A stretch of DNA of 64,000 nucleotides from Chrysoperla carnea (GCF_905475395.1 NC_058341.1:70501501-70565500); one strand, 5' to 3'. Shown: positions 11,614-19,608, counted from the first letter of the stretch. The notes: generated from the sequence alone by a model not told the origin. A program made the numbers and translations.

Positions 11614-12971
11614 ATGTATGTAAACCTCTCATAACTTTCGAACGGCTTGTCCGATTTGATCGCGGTTGGTGCCATTCAAAAGGGCTTGACCAAACTTAGA
11701 TTTTGAGGCCTTCTTCGATTTGGACCGATTCGAACCGATAGGATTCGAGAAATCTCAAAAAAACTGCAAAAAAAATTTTTTTTTTAAGTGGTTTTTTTGA
11801 ATAACTTTTAAACGGCTGTATCGATCAATTCCAAAAACTAATCAGCTCTCAACATCAAAAAACCACGTCGATTACCACCAGTCCGATCAAAATCGGTTGA
11901 TTCGTTCGTGAGTTATCTTTGACGAAAGAAAACCCAAAAAAGCGTTTTTTCAGAATAACCTCAAAATTTTTTGTTCTATCAATTGAAACTTAAAGATTCT
12001 TCATGAAGCTTCAAAAACTGCGTCGAATGTCACCAACCGCGTGAAAATCGGTTTATTCATTCTAAAGTTATCGCGATTTGAAAATTTAAAAAATAGTGTT
12101 TTATCAAACGTCTATGAAATTTTTGAGCTAGAAGCTCAAAAGCATCGAACATCTTCATTTTTGAGCTCAGAGAACTACCGATGTAATATAATTTTATAAA
12201 ACAGTAATCTATCACATTTCTACACAAGTTTTATTATCTTATTCCCTCTATTTCCAATACTCCGTTCAAAAATTTTAGTATGATTGTAAAAATTTAATCA
12301 GATTTTAGTCTAAGATCACATCTAATTACAATAAAATGCGAGTGGATATAACATCAGAATAGATAAAATTTTTTACACGTTATGAGTCAATACTTAGCGG
12401 GAAGTTACAGGGATGACCTGCAGGGTCAACCGTTTTCCAAATTTTTTCTGCTTGTTTATTGGAGTATAAGGGCTAATATTTAGTGGAGGTACTTAGGAAG
12501 GTCCAAGGAACCTCTTTATATGTTAATCTGACGTGCTCGAGTTACTCGAGGAGTAAGATCCGACAATATCGCTCGTACGATTTCACCAAAAAAAGTTCCA
12601 GAAAAAAAATCAACAATATTCATATTTATGAATGAAATATAATTTAGGAATTGTAAAATATTTTAGAAATCGATACAAAGAAGCAAAATATCGCTATATT
12701 AGTTGTAAATTTACTGACACCCGCATACAAAGAAAATCGATTTGCTAACAAAGATTTATTTAAGAAAACTGCAAGAAATATTTCACATTTACTTCTACAC
12801 AAAGGACATTCAGGTAAATTTAATTTATTTTTTTTATTTATTTATAATTTTATTTTACTTAAATGTTGTAAAATTTCAGATCAAGCTGTGGTAAAAAAGT
12901 TTGTTAAGCAGTTTTTAAAACAACATCGTAAAATAACAACTGAAAATGATATTAATTTAATGGAATTGTGA
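1354..12971 (+). CDS. RECQ5: RecQ5-type ATP-dependent DNA helicase, C-terminal half (seven exons)
   Basis: Exons: 1354-1566, 2898-3030, 4455-4745, 5647-6040, 7737-8174, 12667-12813 and 12880-12971. All junctions are GT-AG and all phases agree. The first exon gives the RecQ zinc-binding region (CRHLLFSSYF, then CKTKCDIC). Exon 2 gives LIKKQFTLRKAS, which is typical of the RecQ5 family. Exons 3-4 match the middle region that in animal RecQ5 binds RNA polymerase II. Exons 6-7 encode an SRI-type domain (LLTPAYKE, LFKKTARNISHLL). RecQ5 is a nuclear 3'-5' helicase that restrains homologous recombination and transcription-associated damage. The helicase motor itself lies before the window. The reading frame is intact from 1354 to the TGA at 12969-12971. 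The family assignment is secure; the full length cannot be judged. Confidence 0.9.
1981..2157 (+). pseudogene. PHD-finger fragment, frameshifted
   Basis: The + strand reads TCVECSTSKINFIECAKCG then FSYHLNC, which gives the Cys2-Cys2-His-Cys spacing of a PHD finger. A stop at 2077-2079 and a frame change follow, after which PKFFENKIQ and FYRCRNF look like the rest of the domain with its last cysteine lost. PHD fingers of this kind occur in ORF1 of some insect LINEs, so a mobile-element origin is the likeliest reading. It lies in the RecQ5 intron and has no matching splice phase. Confidence 0.6.
2240..2770 (-). repeat. Dispersed repeat, family D (copy 1), with terminal foldback
   Basis: This is an inverted relative of the element at 56575-57350. 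The shared parts include the stem AGCAGTTTACATAGCGACTT (about 2590) with its complement at about 2670, the CTTTTCAGTTTATATTTAAC tail, and a block resembling one unit of the 160-bp tandem repeat at 57 kb. It lies within the intron between the first two visible RecQ5 exons. Confidence 0.7.
2898..3030 (+). CDS. RECQ5: RecQ5 exon 2 of the visible set
   Basis: The acceptor TTCACAG|A completes an Arg codon split between exons. The exon encodes RQFEEYLQ, an acidic Asp-rich stretch, then ELIKKQFTLRKASV, a hallmark of RecQ5 proteins. The donor is probably GTG|GTGCGT at 3031; an alternative donor three bases earlier would keep the frame and drop one Val. Confidence 0.85.
3148..3290. repeat. Small imperfect inverted repeat
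   Basis: AACTCAACAAATATCAATGA at about 3148 and its imperfect complement near 3265-3290 enclose a short A/T loop. It lies in a RecQ5 intron and is probably a MITE remnant. Confidence 0.45.
3458..4060 (+). mobile_element. hAT-type transposon remnant
   Basis: It begins CAGGGATGGGGAACT, which resembles a hAT terminal repeat. At about 3815-3935 the + strand reads LLSRKTIKERI then LKLTRNVSDQQ, similar to the region before the first catalytic block of hAT (BED/SCAND3-like) transposases. Stops break it before and after. I could not find the 3' terminus or a target duplication. It is a decayed insertion in a RecQ5 intron. Confidence 0.5.
4455..4745 (+). CDS. RECQ5: RecQ5 exon 3 of the visible set (Pol II-interacting region)
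   Basis: The exon is in phase 0 at both ends (97 codons). It encodes ANLTIIVREKYLDTIITAL and IEYSSFTKCTVLTMYRAAI, which align by eye with the part of animal RecQ5 holding the KIX-like, RNA polymerase II-binding module. The donor CAA|GTAAGT is strong. Confidence 0.87.
5011..5425 (+). repeat. Dispersed family B, copy 1 (3' truncated)
   Basis: It starts CAAGTGAAACAAACAATTG and runs through GCGCCCTCGCTGGTAAATAG and CTCTAACGGTTTACAAGATG, both shared with six other copies in the window. It ends near the AATTTCAGCTTGA part, where another repeat joins it. It lies in a RecQ5 intron. Confidence 0.75.
5436..5495. repeat. Short repeat shared with 15.97-16.05 kb
   Basis: TAGCCAACTTAGCT plus GACACCCT and the preceding TTTATAAAGAATAA block recur at about 15970-16055. 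This looks like the end of a mobile element. Confidence 0.5.
5647..6040 (+). CDS. RECQ5: RecQ5 exon 4 of the visible set
   Basis: The acceptor is TTTTTTGTAG and the donor CAAG|GTAAGA. It continues the Pol II-interacting region (VSKIKNTKQLYDNL, LKNFLRE), then becomes polar and low-complexity with a short KSKITDLFG motif that could be a partner-binding peptide. It leaves in phase 1. Confidence 0.85.
6575..7050. mobile_element. Foldback element with a third repeated arm
   Basis: The block with GGCTTTCTGTGAA at about 6616 is inverted at about 6850 (TTCACAGAAAGCC) and repeated again, more diverged, at about 7018. The inner parts, CTCACGG and TGATCAAAA, also pair. ATCTTCATCTTAAATGCGAC at the left edge recurs at about 48968, marking a shared element end. 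It lies in the intron before RecQ5 exon 5. Confidence 0.6.
7065..7520. repeat. Dispersed family F, copy 1 (inverted relative at 58.2-58.6 kb)
   Basis: ATAATAATAGTATGAAA, AGGTCGAAGTATGA and TGTGTACCTCAAAAAAGTTA occur in the same order in the reverse complement of 58225-58570. It is a diverged pair in opposite orientation; no coding signal is visible. Confidence 0.6.
7737..8174 (+). CDS. RECQ5: RecQ5 exon 5 of the visible set (charged linker)
   Basis: The acceptor is TTTTTCAG and the donor TTAG|GTAATT; phase 1 in and out. It encodes about 146 residues dominated by Lys and Glu, likely a disordered or coiled linker between the Pol II-interacting region and the SRI domain. The opposite strand also has a long open frame, but that is a shadow of the Lys/Glu codons. 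The intron that follows is 4.5 kb. Confidence 0.8.
8560..8630 (+). repeat. Left member of a direct-repeat pair bracketing a LINE fragment
   Basis: CCAACGAAACTTCCATAC and AAAAGACTGACGATTT here resemble about 9568-9620 in the same orientation. The two flank the LINE 3' end and are about 1 kb apart. Confidence 0.5.
8690..9526 (-). pseudogene. LINE RNase H domain and C-terminus (R1/I-like), decayed
   Basis: The frame encodes FRIPDHRSMYQVEVMAI, FTDSQAALISF, LVWVPGHRGILENCEANELA and, after an in-frame TGA at 8942-8944, FTGHWLCSTPVESLGL and DYCRSCHSEGEE. These are the Glu, Asp, WVPGH and N.EANELA elements of a retrotransposon RNase H, followed by the Cys/His tail common in insect non-LTR elements. 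The first RNase H strand (YTDGS) and all of the reverse transcriptase are absent, so this is a 5'-truncated copy. The same domain type occurs in the element at 26-29 kb. It lies in the large RecQ5 intron. Confidence 0.85.
9568..9620 (+). repeat. Right member of the direct-repeat pair
   Basis: CCAACGAAGCTCTAATAC and AAAAGCTGACGATTT match the left member at about 8570 with a few changes. Confidence 0.5.
9755..9860 (+). repeat. Dispersed family H, part 1
   Basis: TTTTTAGCATGTAATTAA and the following CTAATCTGATCGTCT palindromic segment recur at about 46185-46310. Confidence 0.55.
9890..11375. mobile_element. 1.5-kb foldback element carrying a nested MITE
   Basis: The left outer arm (about 9895-10160: GCTCCGATTTCGATGAAAAT) pairs with about 11280-11375 (ATTTTCATCAAAATCGATGC). 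The inner arms pair GATGAATTTACCACGGGAA (about 10574) with its complement (about 10988). The family A MITE at 10166-10551 interrupts the left arm. No protein is encoded. Confidence 0.7.
10166..10551 (+). mobile_element. Family A MITE, copy 1 (TA-flanked)
   Basis: The element is 386 bp. It begins TTCGTTGTGTGCGTAGT and ends with a related inverted terminus (ACTCACGCACGGAGCGAA), and is flanked by TA on both sides (10164-10165 and 10552-10553). Other copies are at 23053-23451 and, inverted, 50657-51060. The TA duplication suggests mobilisation by a Tc1/mariner-type transposase. Confidence 0.85.
11392..12407. mobile_element. Terminal-inverted-repeat element with TAACTTCCCGCTAAG ends
   Basis: TAACTTCCCGCTAAG at the left and its exact complement at the right define a ~1.0-kb element. 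It contains a GT microsatellite and a motif-rich interior but no transposase. It is inserted in the last large RecQ5 intron. Confidence 0.8.
11582..11612 (+). repeat. (GT)n microsatellite
   Basis: About 15 GT units inside the terminal-inverted-repeat element. Confidence 0.9.
12455..12560 (+). repeat. Dispersed family H, part 2
   Basis: TATATGTTAATCTGACG and CGCTCGAGTTAC-like sequence recur at 46325-46400, next to the other half of this family. At 9.8-12.5 kb the two halves are separated by about 2.6 kb of inserted elements; at 46 kb they are adjacent. Confidence 0.55.
12667..12813 (+). CDS. RECQ5: RecQ5 exon 6 of the visible set (SRI domain, first part)
   Basis: It encodes NIAILVVNLLTPAYKENRF and ANKDLFKKTARNISHLLLH. 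This aligns by eye with the Set2-Rpb1-interacting (SRI) domain at the end of animal RecQ5, which binds the phosphorylated Pol II tail. The acceptor is TTTTAG and the donor TCAG|GTAAAT. Confidence 0.9.
12880..12971 (+). CDS. RECQ5: RecQ5 terminal exon
   Basis: After a 66-nt intron it encodes DQAVVKKFVKQFLKQHRK and a short tail to TGA. It completes the SRI helical bundle. Confidence 0.9.
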
Positions 12972-13082
12972 ATTATTGTTGCTCGAAACATAGAAGAAAA
13001 ATATAGTTTTGAAACAAATTTAAAAATATTACATTTATTATTTACATTTTTTATACACAAGAGTGATATTTGTTATTTTTTA

Positions 13083-13088
13083 AATAAA
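13083..13088 (+). terminator. Probable RecQ5 polyadenylation signal (AATAAA)
   Basis: An AATAAA hexamer about 112 nt after the stop codon, followed by a T-rich tract. Nothing else lies between the stop codon and the signal. Confidence 0.65.
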
Positions 13089-13177
13089 ATTCAAAATTAA
13101 ATTATTAATTTGCCAAGCGAAATAGTATAGATCGGTTATAATACAAATTCAATCATCACCTGCTTCTCATTAACCCG

Positions 13178-14373
13178 CAGTGGCGTGCATTACAAATAGA
13201 GAGAAAGACACTGCCTACCCTACATGATTCAGACAAATATGTATAATCTTGTTCTGATATTTAATATTATTTACTTACGAGTACTATCAATAAACGCAAC
13301 ATCTTAACGGGTATCAACTATAATTCTATACGGCATACATTAAATTTTAAGTAACTTGCGCTGCACTAGCGCTACGAAGTGTCTCAAGGAAAAGACACAA
13401 ACTATTATTGCCTAAATGTTTATATGTTAGCACTCATAGTCATACATTTGTACGTTCGTATAAATACAATAAAATGCCACACATAAGAACGCATAGAAAG
13501 ACAGACTCAAGACAGTGTCTTTTACAACACGACAAACTACGACATTTACCGAAGTAGCTTCGTTTCTTATTCATTTAACATTACAAATATTTGATTGATC
13601 AGTTGTGAGTTGATCTTCATAATTTATAACGATTAGTGATCTACGCACATAAAGCACTATTACTTTTTCGCCTTATTGTTTTTATACTGAGTCGAGTCGA
13701 ATATTGATTGTTTTGTTTTGTTTGTGGTTATATTATCAGGTGTTTAAGATTTGAACGTTGATAATAGAGAAAAATGGATAATATTCACTGCCAAACTTGT
13801 TCAGATGGTGTGTGTATAGAAAAAAAAATGTGCGTGTTTTCAAAACTATCTTTCGATGACAAAAACCAAGTTGTCGTGAAGGGTCGTTGTACACCGGATT
13901 TGCAATTAATACAAACTAAAGATAAAGTTAATCGTAAATTCAACACAAAACGATCTGATTCATATTATTATTGGCTGACAGGTTACAAATACAACAATCG
14001 GCTGTTTTTTTCCCTTGTCTACTATTTGCCAACAATAATACCATCTGGAACGATACCGGTTACAATAATATTCATAATTTTTCTATGACCGCAAAAAAAA
14101 AACACGATCAATCTCAAAACACTTAGAAGTTTCCCTTAAGTATCACAGCTTTGGAAAAAAATCCGTATAATCACACCACCATCTTTTAACTGCTATTATT
14201 TAATTCTAATCTTTAAAGATCAGCCAATCTATAGATATTTGTGGTTACAAATATCTACATCATTATTTACTCACCATGACGATGAACCAAAAACAACATG
14301 CATTATTTTTGATTATATAGTAGCTTTTAAAAATTTCTGCCTACCCTGTCTAAAAACTCTGTGAACGCCACTG
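13178..14373 (+). mobile_element. hAT transposon (degenerate) with perfect 8-bp target duplication
   Basis: The ends are CAGTGGCGT at the left and ACGCCACTG at the right. They are flanked by TTAACCCG at 13170-13177 and again at 14374-14381, the 8-bp duplication diagnostic for hAT. At 1196 bp it is too short for a full transposase. It carries a single N-terminal zinc-finger fragment. Confidence 0.92.
13774..14088 (+). pseudogene. TTF/ZMYM1-like N-terminal transposase fragment inside the hAT element
   Basis: The 104-aa ORF contains GRCTPDLQLIQTKDKVNRKF and a WLTGYKYNNRLFF block. This resembles the TTF-type zinc finger at the start of ZMYM1-like hAT transposases (KFN..WL.G...N.LFC.PC). After about residue 75 the sequence no longer resembles the family. 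The dimerisation and catalytic regions are missing. Confidence 0.65.
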
Positions 14374-14381
14374 TTAACCCG

Positions 14382-14720
14382 ACATAATTGTCGCATTATT
14401 TACCGCTCACAGTAGCTGCACTCGTTGACCTCTTTTAGCGTATTATCTATTCTGTTTAGTGTCGCTGCGGCTACGGTGGAGTTTGCACGCTTGTGAAGAG
14501 TGCGCTGGTTAGTTATACCCGGTCACAATGGACACGTAACATTTATATATGCATGCAACGTGTTTATTTTTTTTTTATTGTTTATTGATGAATTGCATAT
14601 CCTTTTTCACAGTTTTACGAACGCATTATCTAATCTATTTAATCTAGTAGTATTTATTGTCTCGCGTCTATGAAGAGTTTGTGGGTAAACTATACGCGGC
14701 TACAATAGCTATGTAACTTT
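14382..14720 (+). repeat. Two diverged copies of a ~190-bp unit
   Basis: About 14400-14540 and 14620-14715 share CGCATTATCTA-like, GTGAAGAGTGCG/ATGAAGAGTTTG and the ending ATGTAAC in the same order. No coding signal. Confidence 0.4.
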
Positions 14721-15340
14721 TATATACTTAGTTTAGTGATAGGACGAATGTTGAATTTTGGTACATTAGCGAATGCTAATGCGAATGTTTATTTATTTTC
14801 AATATTCGCGAATGCGAATGTTAACTTTCAAATGAAGCGCTCACAAATTCTAATGTATTAACTTAATTAATCCTTATATATTATTACTATAGCAAGTTTT
14901 TTTCTGTCCATATCTTATCTTCCTTATTCCTTTATGAAGTTCCATAAGTCACCCTTTATTTTCAAGCTTATTGGCTCTGACGAAAAATATATTCACGGAC
15001 TAAAATTGTACCGCTTATGAAATAACAGGCTAAAAAAAAGGCATGATTCTAATGTAACAGTTTTTATAGATGTTTTCCTAATCATGAAGACATCATTAAG
15101 AAGTGAATCAGCAACTGTAAAGACATTTCAAATGAAACTATTTTTAAAACATGTTCTCCTAATATTAAATAAAAATTTTTTGATGTTTTTCACTACTTTT
15201 CTACGAAATTTGTTGTTGGTTTTTAGTCACAGGTACACGGTAGCCATGGGTTACGGGTCTCTATATTTTCTTAAGTTACGGTAGCCACGGAAGCGGAATT
15301 CTTCACGGGTCGAGCTAGTAGGTACATATAATTCTTCGTT
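14721..15340. other. AT-rich, no gene recognised
   Basis: A short cluster of GCGAATG repeats lies near 14770-14820. No conserved frame was seen. Confidence 0.5.
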
Positions 15341-15382
15341 AGCGTAAAAGAGTCCGTAAAATGTTAATAGTCGTTTAGAAAT

Positions 15383-15478
15383 GCAGACCATTTTGAACAG
15401 ATAATAAAGGAATTTTGTAAAAGAACAATTACATGTATGGAACACGAAGATGGATACGTTGAGGCAAAAACGAACTGA
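15383..15478 (+). pseudogene. C-terminal coding fragment, unknown protein (copy 1)
   Basis: Reads HFEQIIKEFCKR then TITCMEHEDGYVEAKTN and a TGA. The same C-terminus is present on the opposite strand at 15729-15868 with an extra ~15-residue segment here deleted. I do not recognise the family. It may be the end of a transposon ORF. Confidence 0.5.
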
Positions 15479-15728
15479 AGATAACTGTTTTTACTTACGT
15501 CAACAATAATAATTGTAACGTAATGTATAAAAATAAATGTTTTGTATTAATTATTTTGTTATAAATGTTTCAAATTAGCAAAAAATCATTTTAATTACGA
15601 TGACTGGTTAATTTGCATAACTAGATAACAGATAACATGTTTTATAAATAGGATTTGCAAAATTTAATTTAAAATTGAAGTGGACAAAACATTCCCTTCG
15701 TTAACAATTCATTCCTAAACGGTTATCT

Positions 15729-15868
15729 TCAGTTAGTTTTTGCGTCAACGTATCCATCTTCGTGTTCCATACATGTAATTGTTCTTTTACAAAATTGTTT
15801 AAATACATTACTACATATCTCGCGAGTGATTTCTTGAACCGTTTCCCTTACTATCTGTTCAAAATAGT
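15729..15868 (-). pseudogene. C-terminal coding fragment, unknown protein (copy 2)
   Basis: On the minus strand it reads FEQIVRETVQEITREICSN, then FKQFCKRTITCMEHEDGYV and a stop. It is the longer of the inverted pair. The two tails end at nearly the same residue, so they were copied from one gene. The family is not recognised. Confidence 0.5.
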
Positions 15869-15964
15869 TTACATTTCTAATCATAAATATTAACATTCCT
15901 ATCGAAAATTCTCAATTTGTATGTACTCAAGAGTGAATAGCTAAATGTTAATATTTTCGAAAGC

Positions 15965-16058
15965 AGAGATTTTTATAAAGAATAACTTTTTTTCGAACTT
16001 TTTAATAAAAAATTTTATCATATATAGCCAACTTAGCTCTTGACACCCTGTATATACC
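15965..16058. repeat. Short repeat shared with 5.44-5.50 kb
   Basis: TTTATAAAGAATAA, TAGCCAACTTAGCT and GACACCCTGTATATA recur. Probably the end of one mobile-element family. Confidence 0.5.
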
Positions 16059-16235
16059 AGCTGATCCGGCGAACTTCTTACCGCCTAACAGTCAATGAAT
16101 GTCATGTTCGCTGGGCAATTTTAACTTAAAACAAAGACTACCCCTTTTAATAGTTATTCTGCTATTCGGGACGGCCGAGCCGTTCGCCAGTTATAAGTGG
16201 TGTTCGAACAAACCCGACTTTCTTTTATATATTGA
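16059..16235 (-). mobile_element. Truncated Helitron-like end
   Basis: AGCTGATCCGGCGAACTT is the complement of a Helitron-type 3' end. The GCCGTTCGCCAGTTATAAGT part matches the 5' region of the Helitron at 32619-32999. A second Helitron abuts its left terminus. Confidence 0.55.
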
Positions 16236-16236
16236 A

Positions 16237-17097
16237 CTAGCTTTTGCCCTCTGCTTCGCTCAAGATAATGATTCATTTCAATGGATTCCATACATGATTA
16301 ATTTAGTGAATCATTGCTTGATTTATAGAGAACCTACCTTTACCTCACTTATCCCCTCTATATGCTACTCGTAGTATAGACAATGAAAACTTTAAAGATC
16401 CACATGCTATCCTTCAACCCGCTTGTCCGCGCTTAGCACGCCCCCTACAATTTTACCTTACATCTCCTTGGAAAATATCGTGGCATTCGGTCATGAAGTT
16501 TGCTGCGCTCCTTATACTTTTCTCTCATTCGCTCGTAATAATGATTCATTTCAATGTTGAATCATTGATTCATTTAGAGGACCAACTTTGAAGACCCAAA
16601 TGCTATCCTTCAACTCGTTTTTTCTTGCCTAACCCGCCCTCTAAACATCAACTTTACTTACATCCCATTGAAAAATAACGTGGAATTCGGTGATGGAGTT
16701 CGCTGTGCTCCTTTGAATGAAATAAAAGAGTGATACAGTATACTTTAGTCTCAAACCATGAGCATATAAATCAATTTGTACATTTCTAACTTAAAAATTG
16801 ACCAAGTTTCATATAAAATTTCACCTCCTATTTCAACCCATTGAAAAATGAATTTTTTGAAAATAGTAAGTATTAAACTATTGTTTTGAACTATTAACAT
16901 TTCTAACTATTAAATTGATAAAGTTTCATGCAAACTTTTAACCCTATATTGAACCCCTTATGGTATAATTTTTTTAAAAACCTTTCTTAGTGTATACTTA
17001 CGTCATTTAAGAAACGTTTGTGTAAAGTTCATGCATATAGATCCAGCTGTGCATTGATCGATCGATCGATCAGTCAGTCAGTTTCTTCTTTTATAGA
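16237..17097 (-). mobile_element. Non-autonomous Helitron, minus orientation
   Basis: Read on the minus strand it starts TCTATAAAAGAAG and ends in a GCGAAGC hairpin then CTAG, with T following, as in Helitron termini. Inside are two similar ~150-bp units (about 16405 and 16585). A related fragment lies at 21755-21929. No Rep/helicase is encoded. Confidence 0.65.
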
Positions 17098-17875
17098 CAT
17101 TAATATGGTAAAAAACTGGAGTTGATTTTCTTTTTATGATTAGTGTATAATATTTATTACTTAAGATATGAATAGGAACATAGTGCTCATGAGAGGAAAG
17201 AAAAAAATTTAGTAGACATTTTATAGAAATACAACTCTATTAAAAGTTCTATATCAAATATTCTTTTTAAGATATTTAATTTTGTAAGAAAATCGAATTA
17301 TTTTTATTTTCCTTTAGAATTCTTTAAAAATAAAATCTTTTGACCTCGACTTTTTCAGTCACTTAGAACTTTAAGTACATAGCTGTCTAATAATCATTGT
17401 TTCAAATTTTTCATACAATGATAATATATAGTTTCAGATTTGCAATTTATAAAGAAGCATTTCTTACATACCGCTTGTGAGAAGAATAGTTAAAATTCTC
17501 TGTAATAGGCCAGTCACATCGAACATTAAAACCGCAAGAAAACGCCTAGTTCTGATTTTTTAATATGTAGTTAGAACCACTACCAGTAACACATATTCAA
17601 CTTTGCAGCTTCGAAAGACCTGTGCTAACTTAGCAGAACTTGAAAAACCTCGAAATGTTTGCCCTTTTTTTTAGTTTTCTCAATATAGGTCTAAATACTA
17701 GGCGTTTTTTTAGAAAATATTTTCTGTAAGTTTTTAAATAAGAAGAAAATTGCTACTAGATATTTGATATCAGAATCAGCTCAGTAGTTATTATTTGTTG
17801 GTGCTGCATCAGTTTCAAGGCCATAATGTCTACCACACCCCCTTGCCTCTCACACCCCCAACCTTGCCAGGTTAT
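17098..17875. other. Intergenic, no gene recognised
   Basis: AT-rich sequence. No conserved frame or clear repeat boundary seen. Confidence 0.5.
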
Positions 17876-17879
17876 TGAA

Positions 17880-18070
17880 CTTGTCTGGTAAGAGGATCAT
17901 TGTCTGGGTCATTATCTGGTGACGTAAATGTCTGCCACATCGGTGACGTAAGATGCAATTGCCTGGGTCATTGTCCGGTGACGTAAGATGCAATTACCTG
18001 GGTCATTGACTGGTAACGCAAGATGCAATTGTCTGGTTGCAAGGTTATAAACCTTGTCTGGTGACGTACA
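17880..18070 (+). repeat. 35-bp tandem repeat with TGACGTAA core
   Basis: Units of GGTGACGTAAGATGCAATT plus CCTGGGTCATTGTC repeat about four times with decreasing similarity at the edges. Each unit carries a TGACGTAA motif like a CREB/ATF site; whether it is functional is unknown. Confidence 0.8.
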
Positions 18071-18237
18071 AGTATTAAGTTGGATTTTTTAAAAATTTGT
18101 ATAACTTGACTGAGATTTGAACGTTATACCTTTGGTATGGAAGGCGAGCCACTAGGCTATGAAGTCAAACCAAGAAGTAATGACAAAGTTTGTATTTAAA
18201 GAAACACTTTTTAAAAATTGTTATTAACTAGAGTGGA

Positions 18238-18418
18238 ATACCTGTTTTAAATGAAATAGTCATTTCGAGGTCAATTCAATATTTGGTTAACATTTTCCAT
18301 TAAAATGACAATTTTTTATATCTGGAAATATACCTGTTTTAAATGAAATAGTCATTTCGAGGTCAATTCAATATTTGGTTAAACATTTTCCATTAAAATG
18401 ACAATTTTTTATATCTAA
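18238..18418 (+). repeat. Tandem duplication, 93-bp unit
   Basis: ATACCTGTTTTAAATGAAAT begins two almost identical adjacent copies ending TTTTTTATATCT. They differ by about one base, so the duplication is young. Confidence 0.9.
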
Positions 18419-18571
18419 TATTTATTACATATTTAAATAGGATATATATAATAATAGCATTATTTTATTACACACCTATATTAGAATATAATAATATTTA
18501 GTTAAAATTTTTATTGACATTTAAAAACAATTTTTTGATACTTAAATTATATTACGCATTATTTGTTAACA

Positions 18572-18816
18572 TTAATATTAAATAAATATTCACACCATTT
18601 AACTTTTTCCTCTCTTTTAACCAAAATTTTGCCATACTCTTCTTTTAGAATATCGTTAACAATATGTTTAACATCTTTGAAATATGTGGAACCACTTTTC
18701 TGGAGGCTTAATTATAAAATATAATCCTTTCCATTTTTTAGAATAGCTATTTCTTTTAATATAAAATTATTGTGTCCATCTTTAAACCCCTGCATATCGA
18801 TTATTGTTGAATTCAT
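18572..18816 (-). pseudogene. Frameshifted fragment of a mobile or virus-like element ORF
   Basis: The minus strand starts at an ATG and reads TIIDMQGFKDGHNNFILKE, then IAILKNGKDY. After a frame change come IKPPEKWFH and LVKREEKVKWCEYLFN. From memory, (V/I)D(I/M)QGFK...F..KE.A followed by FKPP is a recurring N-terminal pattern in ORFs of arthropod mobile or virus-like elements; I cannot name the family with certainty. The frame is broken at least twice. It sits 0.8 kb from the zinc-motif ORF below and on the same strand, so one decayed element could include both. Confidence 0.5.
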
Positions 18817-19063
18817 GTTTTTATATACTTAAAAAAACAAACATATATTAGTTGGAATAAATTAATTTTTTATGTTTTTAAGATAACCATAAATTACTAA
18901 TGAGACCTTTCTTAAATTTTATTTTTTTATATCAATATATTTGTTTAAATTGTACAAATAAACAAAATTTATTAAAACTTGCTTAATAATGTCATATCAG
19001 GAAAAACGTAAAATAAGATTGTATATTAAAGCAATAGTTTCGGTTTAAAGTTCATTTGTTAAA

Positions 19064-19189
19064 AATGCATTCAATTCAAATTTTTGAGGAGAAGATTGAA
19101 ATTAACTATTATGTTATGCAACTTCTCTACAAATCGTTAAGAAGTTTTGCAATTCATCAATCCCAACATACAATAATTTTTGTATAGAT
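19064..19189 (+). CDS. Short unidentified ORF
   Basis: An ATG-started frame of about 40 codons, opening MHSIQIFEEKIEINYYVM. It is upstream of the ORF at 19212-19451 but in a different frame. I do not recognise it, and it may be chance or a decayed piece of the neighbouring virus-like block. Confidence 0.25.
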
Positions 19190-19235
19190 GTGTTTGATTA
19201 TTTTCAATTACCTGGAGTGATGTCTGTGGAATCGG

Positions 19236-19451
19236 ATGGAGACTAACCACCCAAATGTTTTTGAAAGAGAATATATGGATCAATTATTCTTCATACTAAG
19301 CCTCAGGATGTTACATCATCATCCGAGATTGAAATATGTTATTGAATCTGAGGGTGATGAATCATATGATTTTATAATTTCCAAACAAGAAATACCATCA
19401 GATTTATATAAAAGAGAGGTAAGAAAATTTAATCTCATAGTAATTATATAG
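19236..19451 (+). CDS. Unidentified small ORF with a splice-donor-like end
   Basis: It encodes RLKYVIESEGDESYDFIIS and KQEIPSDLYKRE, directly followed by GAGAG|GTAAGA, a good donor. It may therefore be an exon rather than a complete ORF. No family recognised. It runs divergently from the minus-strand ORF at 19609-20520. Confidence 0.3.
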   Translation: METNHPNVFEREYMDQLFFILSLRMLHHHPRLKYVIESEGDESYDFIISKQEIPSDLYKREVRKFNLIVII

Positions 19452-19608
19452 TTTTTTTATAGGATAATAAACATTAATTTCAAGATTTAGAAAAGGAGAA
19501 TTAGGGAAAGAAAATTCTAAGTATCTCTTACTAAAGTGTGATCTCTTTATCTCATTTTAAAAGACCCCATTTTTTTTGAAAATGATATATAGTGTTCACT
19601 GTTAATAT

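Larger units (their letters stand above)
15350..15900. repeat. Inverted repeat holding two copies of a coding end
   Basis: AAAGAACAATTACATGTATG at about 15420 and its complement at about 15770 belong to arms of about 100 bp or more, separated by about 240 bp of AT-rich sequence. Confidence 0.75.

Noticed and set aside
11463-11675. 70-aa minus-strand ORF with His-Thr repeats
   Set aside because: Comes from the (GT)n tract inside the terminal-inverted-repeat element.
17880-18070. CRISPR-like regular repeats
   Set aside because: Units are directly adjacent without spacers and the context is eukaryotic; a simple tandem repeat.
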